Shown piece after piece: positions 54,257 through 64,000 of a DNA stretch of 64,000 bases. Every line of letters begins with the position of its first letter. The stretch's first letter is position 1. The translations under genes and the position numbers were made by a program. This DNA comes from Larix kaempferi (Eukaryota > Streptophyta > Pinopsida > Pinales > Pinaceae), in the NCBI GenBank assembly GCA_027924585.1, contig BSBM01000442.1, forward strand, positions 2,294,001 to 2,358,000, read 5' to 3'. A model generated the notes under the pieces. It saw only the letters and a list, made by a program, of their open reading frames with translations. It ran no database searches and was not told where the DNA came from.

Positions 54257-56415
54257 CTCCCTCTCAGTGAGGGAGGCATTCTCTGCAACTCCAAGCTTGC
54301 CTCTTAGGTGCACAAATTGTTTCAGTAGCAAGGGCTTGGTCAGGATATTTGCTACCTGCTCTTCTGTTGCTACGTACTGTAGCTTTATTATTTTTCTTTG
54401 GACCATGTCTCTGACATAATGATATTTCATATCAATGTGCTTTGTTCTTTCATGAAACACTGGATTTTCAGTAAGCTTCAAGCAGCTTTGATTGTTACAA
54501 TGTATGACAGTAGTCTCCAGCCGATTTCCATACAACCTAGAAATTAGTTTTCTAAGCCAAACTGCTTCTCTGCTGGCATCACTGGCTGCAATATACTCAG
54601 CTTCTGCTGTAATGTGAGCAATAGATCCCTGTTTTCGGCTGGACCAAGAAATCACAGCTGATCCAAGACTAAAGTAGTAACCTCTTGTACTTTTTCTGTC
54701 CACTAGGCTTCCAACCCAGTCAGAATCTGCATAACCATGCAGGAATATGCCACCACTAGATGTGTAACTTAGACCACAAGTAATGGTCCCTTGAAGATAT
54801 CTCAGGATATGCTTAGCTGCTACCCAATGCCTTTGTTTTGGCTCAGCCATAAACTGGCTCAATGCGCTGACTGCATGGCAAATATCAGTCCTGGTGTGGA
54901 CCAAATACAACACTGATCCAATAAGCTGCCTGTACATGGTGGGGTCTACAAGATTTGAACCTGTTTCTGAATCATGCAGCTTTCTTAGATTTGTAACCAT
55001 AGGTGTTGTCATAGATTTGCAGTCAAGCATGCCAAATCTTTTTAGTATGTCAATTGTATACTTTCCCCGTGCTAAGAAAATTTCATCCTTTCTTTGCCAA
55101 AATTCCAAGCATAGGAAGTAGTGCATTAGCCCCAGATCTTTCATTTCGAATTTATCAGTGAGCTCCTTCTTCCACCAGTCAATCAAACTGTCTTCTCCGG
55201 TGAGGAAGAGATCATCCACATATAAAACTAGGATGAGAGGCTGATTTCTTGTGACTCTAAGATATAAATTTGAATCGGCATTACTTTTTTGGAAGCCCAA
55301 GTCTTTGAGAAAGCCATCTATTGTATCGTACCAAACTCTGGGGTCTTGTTTAAGGCAATCCAATGTTTTTCTGAGCCTGCATACATGAGTATCCCTGCTA
55401 TGCAACACAAACCCTTCAGGTTGTTCCACAAAAACTTCTTGTTCTACATTACCATTCAAAAATGCAGTTTTAACATCCATCTGATGCAATTTCCAGCCAA
55501 ATATAGAAGCTAATGAAATAACAGTGCGAATGGAGGTATACCTGGCCACAGGAGCAAATGTTTCAACATAGTCTATACCTTCCTTTTGTGAGAAACCTCT
55601 AGCAACAAACCTGGCTTTGTACTTTTCCACACTTCCATCTGCAACATGCTTTATTTTGTATATCCATTTGGAGGAGACAATATATTTGTTTGTTGGTCTG
55701 GGTACAACTTCCCATACATTATTTTTCATAATAGATCTGTACTCTTCTAGCATAGCATCTTTCCAGACCTGCATCTTGTTAGCTTCTTCAAATGCAGTGG
55801 GTTCAGAGTCACATAGGTTACTTATGAATGCCACATATCCACCAAATCTGTGAGGTCTTTTACTTTCTCTAAATGTGCCTTTCGGTGCTGCAATCTTCTC
55901 TGCTTCTTGCAAAGTCTCTTTGAACCATGCTGGTTTTCTTTTGATAGGGGGATCCTCAAGAGATCTTTCTAAAGTTTCAGCAGGCTCTAGTGGAATGTCA
56001 TGATCCATTGGATCATCAAGAATTTTCTTCCTCTCACTGCCAGAATCTGCACTCTCGGATAAAGGAGAAGTTGGCTCTTCAGTTTTGGCTCTGGAGTTCT
56101 TTGGATTTCCTAAAAGCAGCTTCCTTGTGGAAGGTGAAATCTCGGCTCACTTCTATCTTTCTTTGTCCAGGGATGTAAATCCTATAGCCTTTGTATGTTT
56201 CACTGTATCCTACAAAGACACCCTTCTTCCCTGAAGGTTCCATTTTGGTTTTCTTTTCTTTAGGAATGTTTATATAGACATGATAGCCAAACACTCTAAG
56301 AAGTCCTACTTTTGGTTTTACACCTGTGAAGGATTCTTCAGGAGTTTTGTCTTTCAATATGGCACGAGGACACATATTTTAGACATATACAACAGTTCTT
56401 GTGGCTTCAGCCTGT
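54251..56415 (-). pseudogene. Copia-2 pol: integrase C-terminus, reverse transcriptase, RNase H
   Basis: The integrase end (56375-56079) has ILKDKTPEESF, GVFVGYSETYKGYRI and a TAA in place of a residue at VYV*N. A frameshift near 56090 leads into a 585-codon ORF (56008-54251). It has the RT motifs WKDAMLEEYRSI, NNVWEVVPRP, SSKWIYKIKH, FVARGFSQKEGIDY, QMDVKTAFLNG and an intact LYVDDLFLTG. RNase H has GYADSDWVGSLVDRKSTRGY, AEAEYIAASDASREA and HCNNQSCLKL, where the usual CDNQS Asp is Asn; it ends with HIDMKYHYVRD. LYGLKQAPRAWY is changed to LDCLKQDPRVWY. The stop lies six bases inside the LTR. RT and RNase H are unusually open for this window, suggesting a young copy that lost its 5' half and one RNase H catalytic residue. 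Confidence 0.95.
54257..54266 (-). other. Copia-2 polypurine tract
   Basis: TGAGAGGGAG on the minus strand, immediately before the LTR start TGTTGAAA and overlapping the last codons of pol. Confidence 0.8.
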
Positions 56416-57885
56416 TTCCGCCTGGATGCACACTTGGGAAAACGCGGAAAAAATCTTCAAGCTGCTCGGTGTGGCCTTGGGGGCAAGCTAGAGTCAACTG
56501 CTGTCACCCGAAACACGACTCCTCCGTCTAGGCTTACTCCTAGCGAAGCCAAGGGGGGTGGACCCTAAAAAGAAAGAAAACCTAAGGTGTTTAATCTATG
56601 AAAGATAAAAACAACTAGTCTAGGAGTTAGAAATTTGATTACAAGAACAATTCAATATTAAACATGATATCATTCGTTACCCAACATTATCATTGAAACA
56701 TAAACATCCACCATCATGAAATATTCAATAACAAGACCAGTGCTGATAATGAAGTCAAATAAAGTGCAGTTGAAATGCTCGAAATAAAATGACACGTTTT
56801 GCAAGTGTTCTTGGTAAATTTTATTATTTTTTGTGGTAATGAGTGGATTATTATGGTGGGGGGATTTCCAACATACCGTGAGGTACTGGAAATATGTATG
56901 GAATATGACAAAGGTGGCTCCTCACTTGGAAATGTGGGCTGGATCGGAGTCTCTGGGAGGTGTTCAACACTATACCAAACGAGAGTGTAGTCTAACAGTA
57001 TCCCGATGTCACTACCCAGTGGTTCCCGCTTCCTTTGAGGAATTTCCCCACACAGTGTCAATAAGAGATTACGCTGGATTTTCGTAAATGGAAGGTTAAT
57101 TGGAAAAATGAAACTAATTACTAGTTAGTACGTCCCTTTCTGGTGTGATCAGCATGTTCAGTCAAAGCTGCAGTGATCTAGAGCATACGAGGACAAAGCC
57201 TTGTTAATTTTATGGATTTTTGAACAATGTTTTTCTTTTTTCATTAAAACCCCAAGAGTCTCTTTTCTGGCTAGTACTTGGGCAAGCTCTTGTCCTGAAA
57301 TCCGTACTTCGAGAAAGCAAGGGGGGTTGATTAAAACTGAAAAATTGGAAATTGTTAAAAAATGTGAAAAACTAGGTCCTGAGTGAACTTGTGGCCCGCT
57401 AATGGAACGTACCAACAAGGTAAATTTTAATCCTATTTAAGTTTTATTAAGTGCCGAAAAGGGAAATCTAAACTAAAAAATGCAAACCACAAAATTTGAG
57501 TCAACACGGTTACCCCCTAGGGGGATGGGGTGTGGGCGTTGGGTAGCCCACTTGCTCTTGTTTAATGTTTCTTTTACAATGCAAATCGAAGTGCCCCAGT
57601 CTTTGAAAATTGACTCAAAGGCTTACAAAAATGATAGAAAAAGTATCCGGTTGAAGAGGTATGGTTCTTGGGCGCTCCGGATGGCTCAATCTACCAAAAA
57701 ATGGCCAAAGTTTCCTCCTAGTTCATAAAATGTTGCAAAACAACAAACAAATGTTTGTAAGAAGTGCCCAAAAACATTTAGAAAGTGAGTTTGGGTCACC
57801 ACAAAAATTACCAGAAAAAACTACTAAGTTAACCTATGGTTATTCAACATAAAATAACCAAGGAAAACAAGCTTTCCTTGGGATC
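56416..57885. other. Unassigned stretch
   Basis: 56420-56570 is GC-richer and may be a fragment of another element. No protein motif, LTR end or inverted repeat was identified. Confidence 0.5.
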
Positions 57886-57890
57886 TTGGC

Positions 57891-58035
57891 TGTTGCACGA
57901 AATTGAAAGTAGTCAGCACTCCCCAGTGTATCGTGACAAGGGACTAATCGCCTCTCGTGGATCCTTGAAATTTGGCGGTGGTGAGTTTACCAATCACCTG
58001 CGGGTTTTGGTGTAACGACAGTCGTACTACCAACA
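57891..58035 (+). repeat. TRIM 5' LTR (145 bp)
   Basis: TGTTGCACGAAATTG...ACTACCAACA; about 94% identical to 58097-58241. Confidence 0.97.
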
Positions 58036-58036
58036 A

Positions 58037-58049
58037 TTGGTATCAGAGC
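58037..58049 (+). other. TRIM primer-binding site
   Basis: TTGGTATCAGAGC includes the full 12-base iMet complement, one base after the LTR. Confidence 0.95.
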
Positions 58050-58096
58050 TAGAGGTCACGAGTTCGATACACACTCGGCTCGCATTGAGGGGAGAT

Positions 58097-58241
58097 TGTT
58101 GCACGAAATTGCAAGTAGTCAGCGCTCCCTAGTGTATCGTGACAAGGGACTAATCGCCTCTCGTGGATCCTTGAAATTTGACGGTGGTGAGTTTACCAAT
58201 CACCTGTGGGTTTTGGTGTAACGACAACCATACTACCAACA
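58097..58241 (+). repeat. TRIM 3' LTR (145 bp)
   Basis: Starts right after GAGGGGAGAT and is followed by the TTGGC duplication. Confidence 0.97.
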
Positions 58242-58246
58242 TTGGC

Positions 58247-60388
58247 TAGCTTGCGAGGCACCCAATAAGATGCACTTTAAATTGCTAGATAAGCTTTAAA
58301 TTCAGAGCAAAGCATTATAGTTCAAGATTTAAAATGAATACTTTTTCTTTTGATAACTTAAAACAAAATGCTTTAGCAAAAAGATCTAATCTAAGAATGA
58401 CAAGTTTTTATAAAGTAAAACAATTAGATCTTTAAGAGTAATAGGCAGATCTACTTAAGAATATAAATTAGTATGTAAATCAACTACTACTCTTTCAATA
58501 GTAACCGGTAACCAGAGAATAAAAAGATTGAAGAGAGGGGAAGAAGGGAGAAAATTTGAGATGAAACAAGGAGCTTCAGAGCTTTGCTTGTGGAATGCCG
58601 AGGGACTGTATCTGCAAAACAAATGTTAGAAAAGAGGAAGAAACAAGCAAGATCTTCACTTCTCCAGCTAAGAGAACTTGCACATCACAAACTTTACAAA
58701 CAAAAGATCAAGTGTAGACATATATATGGAAGAAATCAATATTGCATGCTCATAAACAAATGAAAAATGCAAGTAAGATATCTTTACAAACATATATAAA
58801 AAGCTAAAACAATTATCAAACTGAATTAACTTTTCTCATAAAATCGCTACCAATCCTTCAAATGAGTACACTTTGATGCCAATGAAAAACAAAGCCTATG
58901 TACAAATTACCTCCATTAAACCAAGATAGTACATCCACTCATCAAAGGCAATGCACAAGAGTGACCTCCAAAGTATTCTTTATTTCTAAAAAATATACAA
59001 GAGTTACAATGAGCAAGCTTTCAAATCCCAACTCCCACTAGAGAAAAATGGAGAGGGCATCCTTGCTCAAATAAAGTGAGAGAGAGGGGCGCACTAGTCA
59101 AGGAGAGGGAGGGCGAAATGGTGGAGAGAACTATGCCATAAACCAAGGTTTGATTTAAGGGCTGCCTCCTCTATTTGGGCTGCCCAAAATTCAGCCCAAA
59201 CAATGCCTAAAAATCTGCTGCAAATTCCATAATAAAAGCGCCCCCTCTCTTGGGAAATGCACCCCCCTCATGGGGAAATGCACCCCCTAAATGGGGACAT
59301 GAATCCTTCTTTTAAGATGCTCCCAAAACATTCTAACATCATCATATTAATCCCCTCAACCTAATTTGACCTTAATTTGCTCCAAATTCCATCAAATTAT
59401 GAAGTGGATTTTTTCATATTTTTCACTTTTTGGCTATTGTTTTGCACCTTTTCAACAATAAGTGAAAAATAAAGCACTCAACCACTTAGGAAAGTGGGTT
59501 TTGGGGTATAGTAGGTGCTTTGAGCTTGAAAAAGAGCACTCCATAGCAGAAAAGACCCCTAGACCACACTTTTATCACATTTTAAACTTTTTTTATCAAA
59601 CCAAAAAATGGTTTGTTTTTACAGAAAAATATTTTTTTCTCGAAACTTAAAAAAAACCTAGGGGGACCTAAAACATGTCCATACGACTCAAAATTAGTGT
59701 ATAGCATGTTCATATACATTGATCCATGGACTTTAATAACCTCCTAAGGCCTAACTACCACGCTAGACATTCCAGCTTTGGAGGAGCAGGAGAAAAACTC
59801 AAAAATTATGTCCTGCTAAAACACAAGATATAATTAATAAGTGAAAAAACTCCTTGGAATACCTGGATTGATTGACAAGTCCTAGGAAGCCAAGTCTTTT
59901 ACATAAAAATACCATGCTAACACACTTTATTACAAACCCCATAGGGCATGGACATGTGAAGAAAAAATAAAAAAGGGGCCCTTAAAAAGGCCCGATGGAC
60001 CTCAGAACATTGATAATGAACATGTAACATGTTCAACTTTGCCTGCTCACTTGAAATTCCAACTAAGTACAACTTATCTGGTAACATCTGGCTCCAACTG
60101 TGGGACGTGTGCTCGATCTGGTCTTCATGCAAGGAGAGTATACGAGAACACCAAAATCTCTGGTTTCTATGACCTGTAAAAACATCTCAACTTGACAAGA
60201 AAACTCTTTAGTAACACAAGCTCTTATAAGAAACCAATGAACCATAAATTGCATTATTCAAAAAAACGAAACTAACTAATGAAAAAATTCTGAGTACAAA
60301 AAAGAAATACTGAAAAAAGAAATGCAAAAAGTAAATGCTCACTTGGATGAGCTTATTTTCCTACTCTAAGCATAACATAATCAAAATG
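58247..60388. other. LTR-like and internal debris of an unresolved element
   Basis: 59240-59302 has about three units of a 21-bp repeat (GGGGAAATGCACCCCC). 60005-60085 on the minus strand encodes KLYLVGISSEQAKLNMLHVH, a near copy of KLYLVGLSSEQEKLNMLHVH at about 61345-61265, so the two are a direct repeat of about 75 bp spaced 1.26 kb apart. No complete boundaries were found. Confidence 0.5.
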
Positions 60389-61350
60389 CTAAGTAAAATG
60401 ATAAATCCAATACAACCATCTTAACATTTTATCAATATAAAAAAATTTCACCTTGTGTTTGGTTACCAACCGAAATAAGGATACCTTATTCAGAAAATGC
60501 AAACCTGCATGATAATTCTGGATTGGAGGGCTGGATGGGAGATCATAGGCGTGAACAATGTCATTGTACTGCTTCCCAAATTGACAAGTCCTCCTGAAGG
60601 CTTCTTCTATCCATGACTGGATAGGGCCGAGAAAAAATTCTGAATGATAAGGCATACCAACTACCTCATCATAATGACCTGAAGGGCTCTTCTGACAGTA
60701 ACTTTCTGTGAAAGCATAAACCCCAAGCTGTTCCAATTCATAAGGAACCTCTATATGTGAAGGTGATTGCTGAGACTGCTCTTCAATCGGCTCTATCTGA
60801 TCTGACTCTTTATTGCACTAATTTTTCAGGTCTTCCTTGCCGATGCTCATGCATGGCTCATACTAATTATGTAAAAATATTTCATGCTGATTCTCCATGC
60901 AAAGATATCCCAAGGTCTTAAGTTCCATGCTTCCTTCTTTGAACACCTCATAAATGGGTTTTTCAATAAAATCATCAAAGGCTTCTAAATCAAACTTCCT
61001 TTCCTCAGATATGTCATATATGGGATTTTCAATCAATGTCCAATTATCATCATCAACGTCTATGTCAATCATGAGGGACTCTTCATCACTTATATCATAT
61101 TCCAGGCTATGTATGTTCTCTTCATGTTCATAATCCTCCTTTTCAGAAAAAGGTCCTAAGGAAGGAAACCTTCCAAACCATTATCATTATACACATTACA
61201 AGCCTCCTCATGGATTTCAATATTGGCTTCAGTAATGGCTTCTTCTGGAAGCGGATCAGGAATATAACATGTAACATGAACATGTAACATGTTCAACTTT
61301 TCTTGCTCACTTGAAAGTCCAACTAAGTACAACTTAGATGGTAACACAAC
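60389..61350 (-). pseudogene. Unrecognised acidic protein fragment from an LTR-type element
   Basis: The minus-strand frame begins at the LTR junction (61350) with LPSKLYLVGLSSEQEKLN. After a frameshift near 61150 it reads YEHEENIHSLEYDISDEESL. Next come an Asp/Glu-rich part with repeated PIY motifs (ENPIYDISEE, EKPIYEVFKEG), then VPYELEQLGVYAFTESY and VVGMPYHSEFF, and last IQSWIEEAFRRTCQFGKQYN followed by VHAYDLPSSPPI. Stops occur at 60863 and near 60820. I do not recognise the family. Setting and composition suggest a retroelement accessory or gag-pol spacer region. The gypsy LTR at 61351 has cut off its N-terminal part. Confidence 0.5.
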
Positions 61351-62646
61351 TGTCACGTCCCCACCCTTGGACCCAATGCAAGGAAGGGAACCTGATGCCA
61401 TTCTATGTGGCTTTTTCATAAAACTCAGCCCATTCATTAGATGCATACAATTAAAAACAATGTGTGCATATGTAAATCAAACAAACATGCACAGCGGAAA
61501 TAAACTCATCCACACATATATTTTCATATGCCTTCAATATATCAATAGCAGTCATTAATTTAAACATTGCAGAGGTAAAACACTTATCTTTGCTGTGCAA
61601 TTGACCCACACAACTAGCTATGTCGTTGCAACGTTCCTCCCAACCATAGGTCTCTACCCAGCCTGTATTCTTTCAGCACTCAGAGACCAACCCCGAGCTG
61701 GGCATGATATCTACAAGGAAAAGGGAACCCTCAAGCACAACACATTCCAAAGCAATGGACACTCAACTCAACCCCAAAATTCTCTTGAACAAAAAACTCA
61801 GATATGGGCTTGGAAACACACTTTCAGCAATGGGACATAGAAGCTAGATAGACATGGGTTTTCCCAAAAACGTAGACACACCAAAAACGGATTGTGGAAA
61901 GAGGGAATCAATCCCAGGGAAGAAAACCGATTTCTCCCACAGATGTATGAGCATTCAGTGGGCCAAAATGGCCTCAATTAAACCCCAAATCGTTTCCCCT
62001 CTCTTTCCCACTATTAGCCACAACAAAAACGCCCTTCCTAGCTAGGAAAACGAAGGTAAACACAGGAAATTCATGGAGGGAAATGCCCAGGAAGCTCTAA
62101 ACTCATGAGAGAGCAAACTGATGGTTGAATAATGGCTTGGGGGCAATTTCGTGGCCCTTTACTTGTCCAAGAAGCCAAACACGAATCTCTAGGAAGGGTG
62201 GCTTGCCCATATTTGAATTTGGACAGCCATACCTCTCCATTCTCCAAGGCATTAACTACATCAACCAACTCTTGGGAGAAATGAATGGTTGGGTACAAAA
62301 GTCAACATGGGTAGTTGAAGGTTCATGGGTTCTCTTATTGACACTTGGCTTGACTCAATTGGCTCAAGGGTTTGAATATCCTTCTCCCAATTCCTTGTAA
62401 TATCATGCCCCCATCTCTTGTTGCATTGCATAGCTAGTTGTGGGCATTTATATTAAAATGCATATTTACAATTCCCATGGTTCTCTAGCACATGTGTAGC
62501 ATAATTTCTAATACCTTTCTCTTCAAGATCGAGCATTCACTAGCGGGGCTTTGGCCTGAGCTCCACGCTAGGAATCATACATAATATGCATACAATATTT
62601 ATATTATAACCCAAAATATTACAAGGGTCAAAGTGGGGACGTGACA
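61351..62646 (-). repeat. Gypsy-3 LTR (1296 bp)
   Basis: The ends are long inverted repeats: TGTCACGTCCCCAC and GTGGGGACGTGACA, a perfect 14-bp match. On the minus strand it is preceded by a purine tract (AAGGAGAGAGGAT, 62659-62647), so it is the 3' LTR of an element whose internal region lies to the right. No gene inside. Confidence 0.88.
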
Positions 62647-62756
62647 ATCCTCTCTCCTTGGAATAACACCGTCCTCGGTGTTCCAATTACTTAGGAATAC
62701 ATACACATTATATACATGTTCAAAATTCACAAAATGTGGTAGGTCTGTCTTGCATT

Positions 62757-63281
62757 TCACCCTTTACTTGGGTTTTTAGGACCAAGTCCTTTAGTCTTCA
62801 CAAACGGCCCCTGCTGGCTAGGACCTTCCAGCTCTGCATAAGGGCATTGTTCCAAAACAATCCCTTCCCTTTCTTTACCTTCCCGCTGATCTACAAGTTT
62901 GGAAAATTTATAGCGGCTACCCTCTTGATGTTCCATTGTTGGGTAGTCGCGGAGGCAATGATTTCCTCCACATCCCCAACATTTCATTGGTTGCTTTACC
63001 ATTTCTTGCTCAAATTCCCTTGAGTCTTCCCACCTGGAACGTTTCTTAATCGACCGATTGGATGGATGCTTCTTCATGGATCCAGTTTCCTTTCCCTTAA
63101 TAATTGCTCCCAGAATGCTTTTTACCTCTTTTTGCAGACGAATAGAGTCCTGCAAAATCTTATGGTTCATCTCATTCTGTTGCCTCTGTAGCTTGAGCAC
63201 CTCTCCAAGATTTTCTTGGGTCCTGGAAATTGTTTGAAGAAGAATTTCAGCCAACTCTAATAGCCCTCGGTCTGCTGCCAT
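62757..63281 (-). CDS. Gag-like protein with coiled coil and degenerate zinc knuckle (Gypsy-3)
   Basis: An ORF of 174 residues from an ATG in a good context (ACCATGG, 63281). The N-terminal half is helical and heptad-rich (LLELAEILLQTISRTQENL, EVLKLQRQQNEM, LQDSIRLQKEVKSIL). The middle is basic (NRSIKKRSRWEDSREFEQ), then a zinc knuckle CWGCGGNHCLRDY whose last Cys is Tyr. The tail is Lys/Pro-rich. It ends only 110 bp before the polypurine tract and LTR, leaving no room for pol. This fits a Gag-only element (as described for TR-GAG elements) or a pol deletion. The ORF has no internal stop, unusual here. Confidence 0.6.
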   Translation of the reverse strand: MAADRGLLELAEILLQTISRTQENLGEVLKLQRQQNEMNHKILQDSIRLQKEVKSILGAIIKGKETGSMKKHPSNRSIKKRSRWEDSREFEQEMVKQPMKCWGCGGNHCLRDYPTMEHQEGSRYKFSKLVDQREGKEREGIVLEQCPYAELEGPSQQGPFVKTKGLGPKNPSKG

Positions 63282-64000
63282 GGTCAATGGAAACAACTGA
63301 CCACACTTTGCTTATTAGCAAAACTTTCTTGTGCCGACTACAACCAATTGTTTCACCTTCTTACCTGTGAAATTCATCATGGAAATCCTTTGTTAGGACA
63401 AGCATAACATAAACATTAAAATTAGTCAATTCTTTTCCCAATTGACATGGAATGTCCACGCTTTATTCATGAGACTTCGACACTTTTCATGCTTTCCCAA
63501 CATACACATGAACTCATTCATGTTCATCCTTTCACAGGAAATTTACTATTTCAGCATTCACAATTCATTTCAAGCAATTAAACACAATCTATTTTCAACT
63601 ATGACATGCATTCAAAAAATCTTTTGTTTTATAAATGCATCAATCGAAAGGAAAGAGAAGAGTAGGAGTTTCTCCCTCTTAGTCTTGTTCTATTATGGAG
63701 CTACACCATCGCTGTGGTTTCATGCTCCTTAGTCTCTTTCACTTCAATGTGAATGTTTTGACTTTCCTTTCTTGGCTATGACACTTAGTGTCTAAGGTCT
63801 GTCTAAGGATTTTCAACTAGGAACCCTTCTTCATAGTTGCCTACAGAACCTTTGGCTGCTATGACCCACTTATGTCCACTAGCACCATCTTTCATTATTG
63901 CTCATACTGAGCTCTTTAGGATGGTCACATGTCCATCTGCATCCCTATGATGCCTTCCTGGTCCTTGCTTCCAACAATACCTACACTCAAACATTGAATC
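63282..64000 (-). other. Gypsy-3 upstream internal region, cut by the window edge
   Basis: No 5' LTR end is visible up to 64000. Short open frames have no recognisable motif. It may be a long leader or degenerate internal DNA. Confidence 0.5.

Larger units (their letters stand above)
52929..56415 (-). mobile_element. Copia element (Copia-2), 5'-truncated
   Basis: Minus strand: integrase C-terminus, RT, RNase H, polypurine tract and a complete-looking 3' LTR (54256 to about 52929). Gag, protease and most of integrase are missing to the right of 56415, where homology stops abruptly. The left LTR end reads AGTTGAAA where TGTTGAAA would pair with the other end, so one terminal base may have mutated. 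With one end lost, a target duplication cannot be tested. Confidence 0.92.
57886..58246 (+). mobile_element. Complete TRIM (miniature LTR retrotransposon), 351 bp
   Basis: Two 145-bp LTRs (57891-58035 and 58097-58241) begin TGTTGCACG and end TACCAACA. They differ at eight positions, nearly all transitions. Between them are only 61 bp: an exact iMet primer site TTGGTATCAGAGC (58037-58049), a GAGTTCGATAC segment and the purine tract GAGGGGAGA. Both sides carry the 5-bp target duplication TTGGC (57886-57890, 58242-58246). It has no coding capacity and must have been moved by another element's proteins. Confidence 0.97.

Noticed and set aside
58037-58080. tRNA-like sequence (TGGTATCAGAGC followed by GAGTTCGATAC)
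   Set aside because: It is the primer-binding site and core of the TRIM. It cannot fold as a full cloverleaf.

Overview
This window is nuclear DNA from a land plant, most likely a gymnosperm or another plant with a large, repeat-rich genome. It is AT-rich and packed with decayed retroelements. Its only long host-like gene is an intronless DYW-class pentatricopeptide repeat (PPR) gene, with nine consecutive 31-residue S motifs before a C-terminal P-L-S-P-L2-S2-E-DYW block. The organism is inferred from gene style and repeat content, not from a diagnostic marker.

Layout. 1-5330: an L1-type LINE on the minus strand with ORF1 and ORF2; ORF2 runs off the left edge in its RNase H domain. 5331-15097: mostly anonymous AT-rich DNA with a probable solo LTR (about 7195-7652), a Gly-rich/Pro-rich open stretch (9989-10492), short duplications and a decayed SET-domain gene (13066-13726). 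15098-19089: an inverted LTR fragment joined to a 5'-truncated Ty3/gypsy element (integrase, PPT and a 2.5-kb 3' LTR). 21182-41537: one Ty3/gypsy element with matching 5-bp target duplications (CCTTG) on both sides. It has been invaded by a Copia element (24408-27880), a gene-less LTR element (28477-31200) and an 8.1-kb LTR element (32468-40599, duplication GAGGG). The last carries a whole LINE of a second type and an unrecognised acidic reading frame.

41543-46390: anonymous DNA, a 5'-truncated LINE tail and a large foldback repeat. 46625-48910: the PPR gene, whose catalytic DYW end lies just past an in-frame TAA. 48911-52857: a LINE ORF1 fragment and a partial, decayed tandem copy of the PPR gene, split by a 1185-bp hAT-like element with an 8-bp target duplication. 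52929-56415: a truncated Copia element on the minus strand. 57891-58241: a complete 351-bp TRIM with a perfect 5-bp target duplication. 58247-64000: remnants of further LTR elements, including an unrecognised acidic ORF and an element whose gag-like ORF lies directly before its 3' LTR.

The insertions can be ordered by nesting. The first gypsy element came before the three elements inside it, the 8.1-kb element came before its LINE, and the PPR duplication came before the hAT insertion. Almost every reading frame carries stops or frameshifts, so the PPR gene is the only plausible expressed protein gene. No tRNA, rRNA or CRISPR feature was found. All element boundaries come from reading by eye for TG..CA ends, primer-binding sites, polypurine tracts and target duplications.
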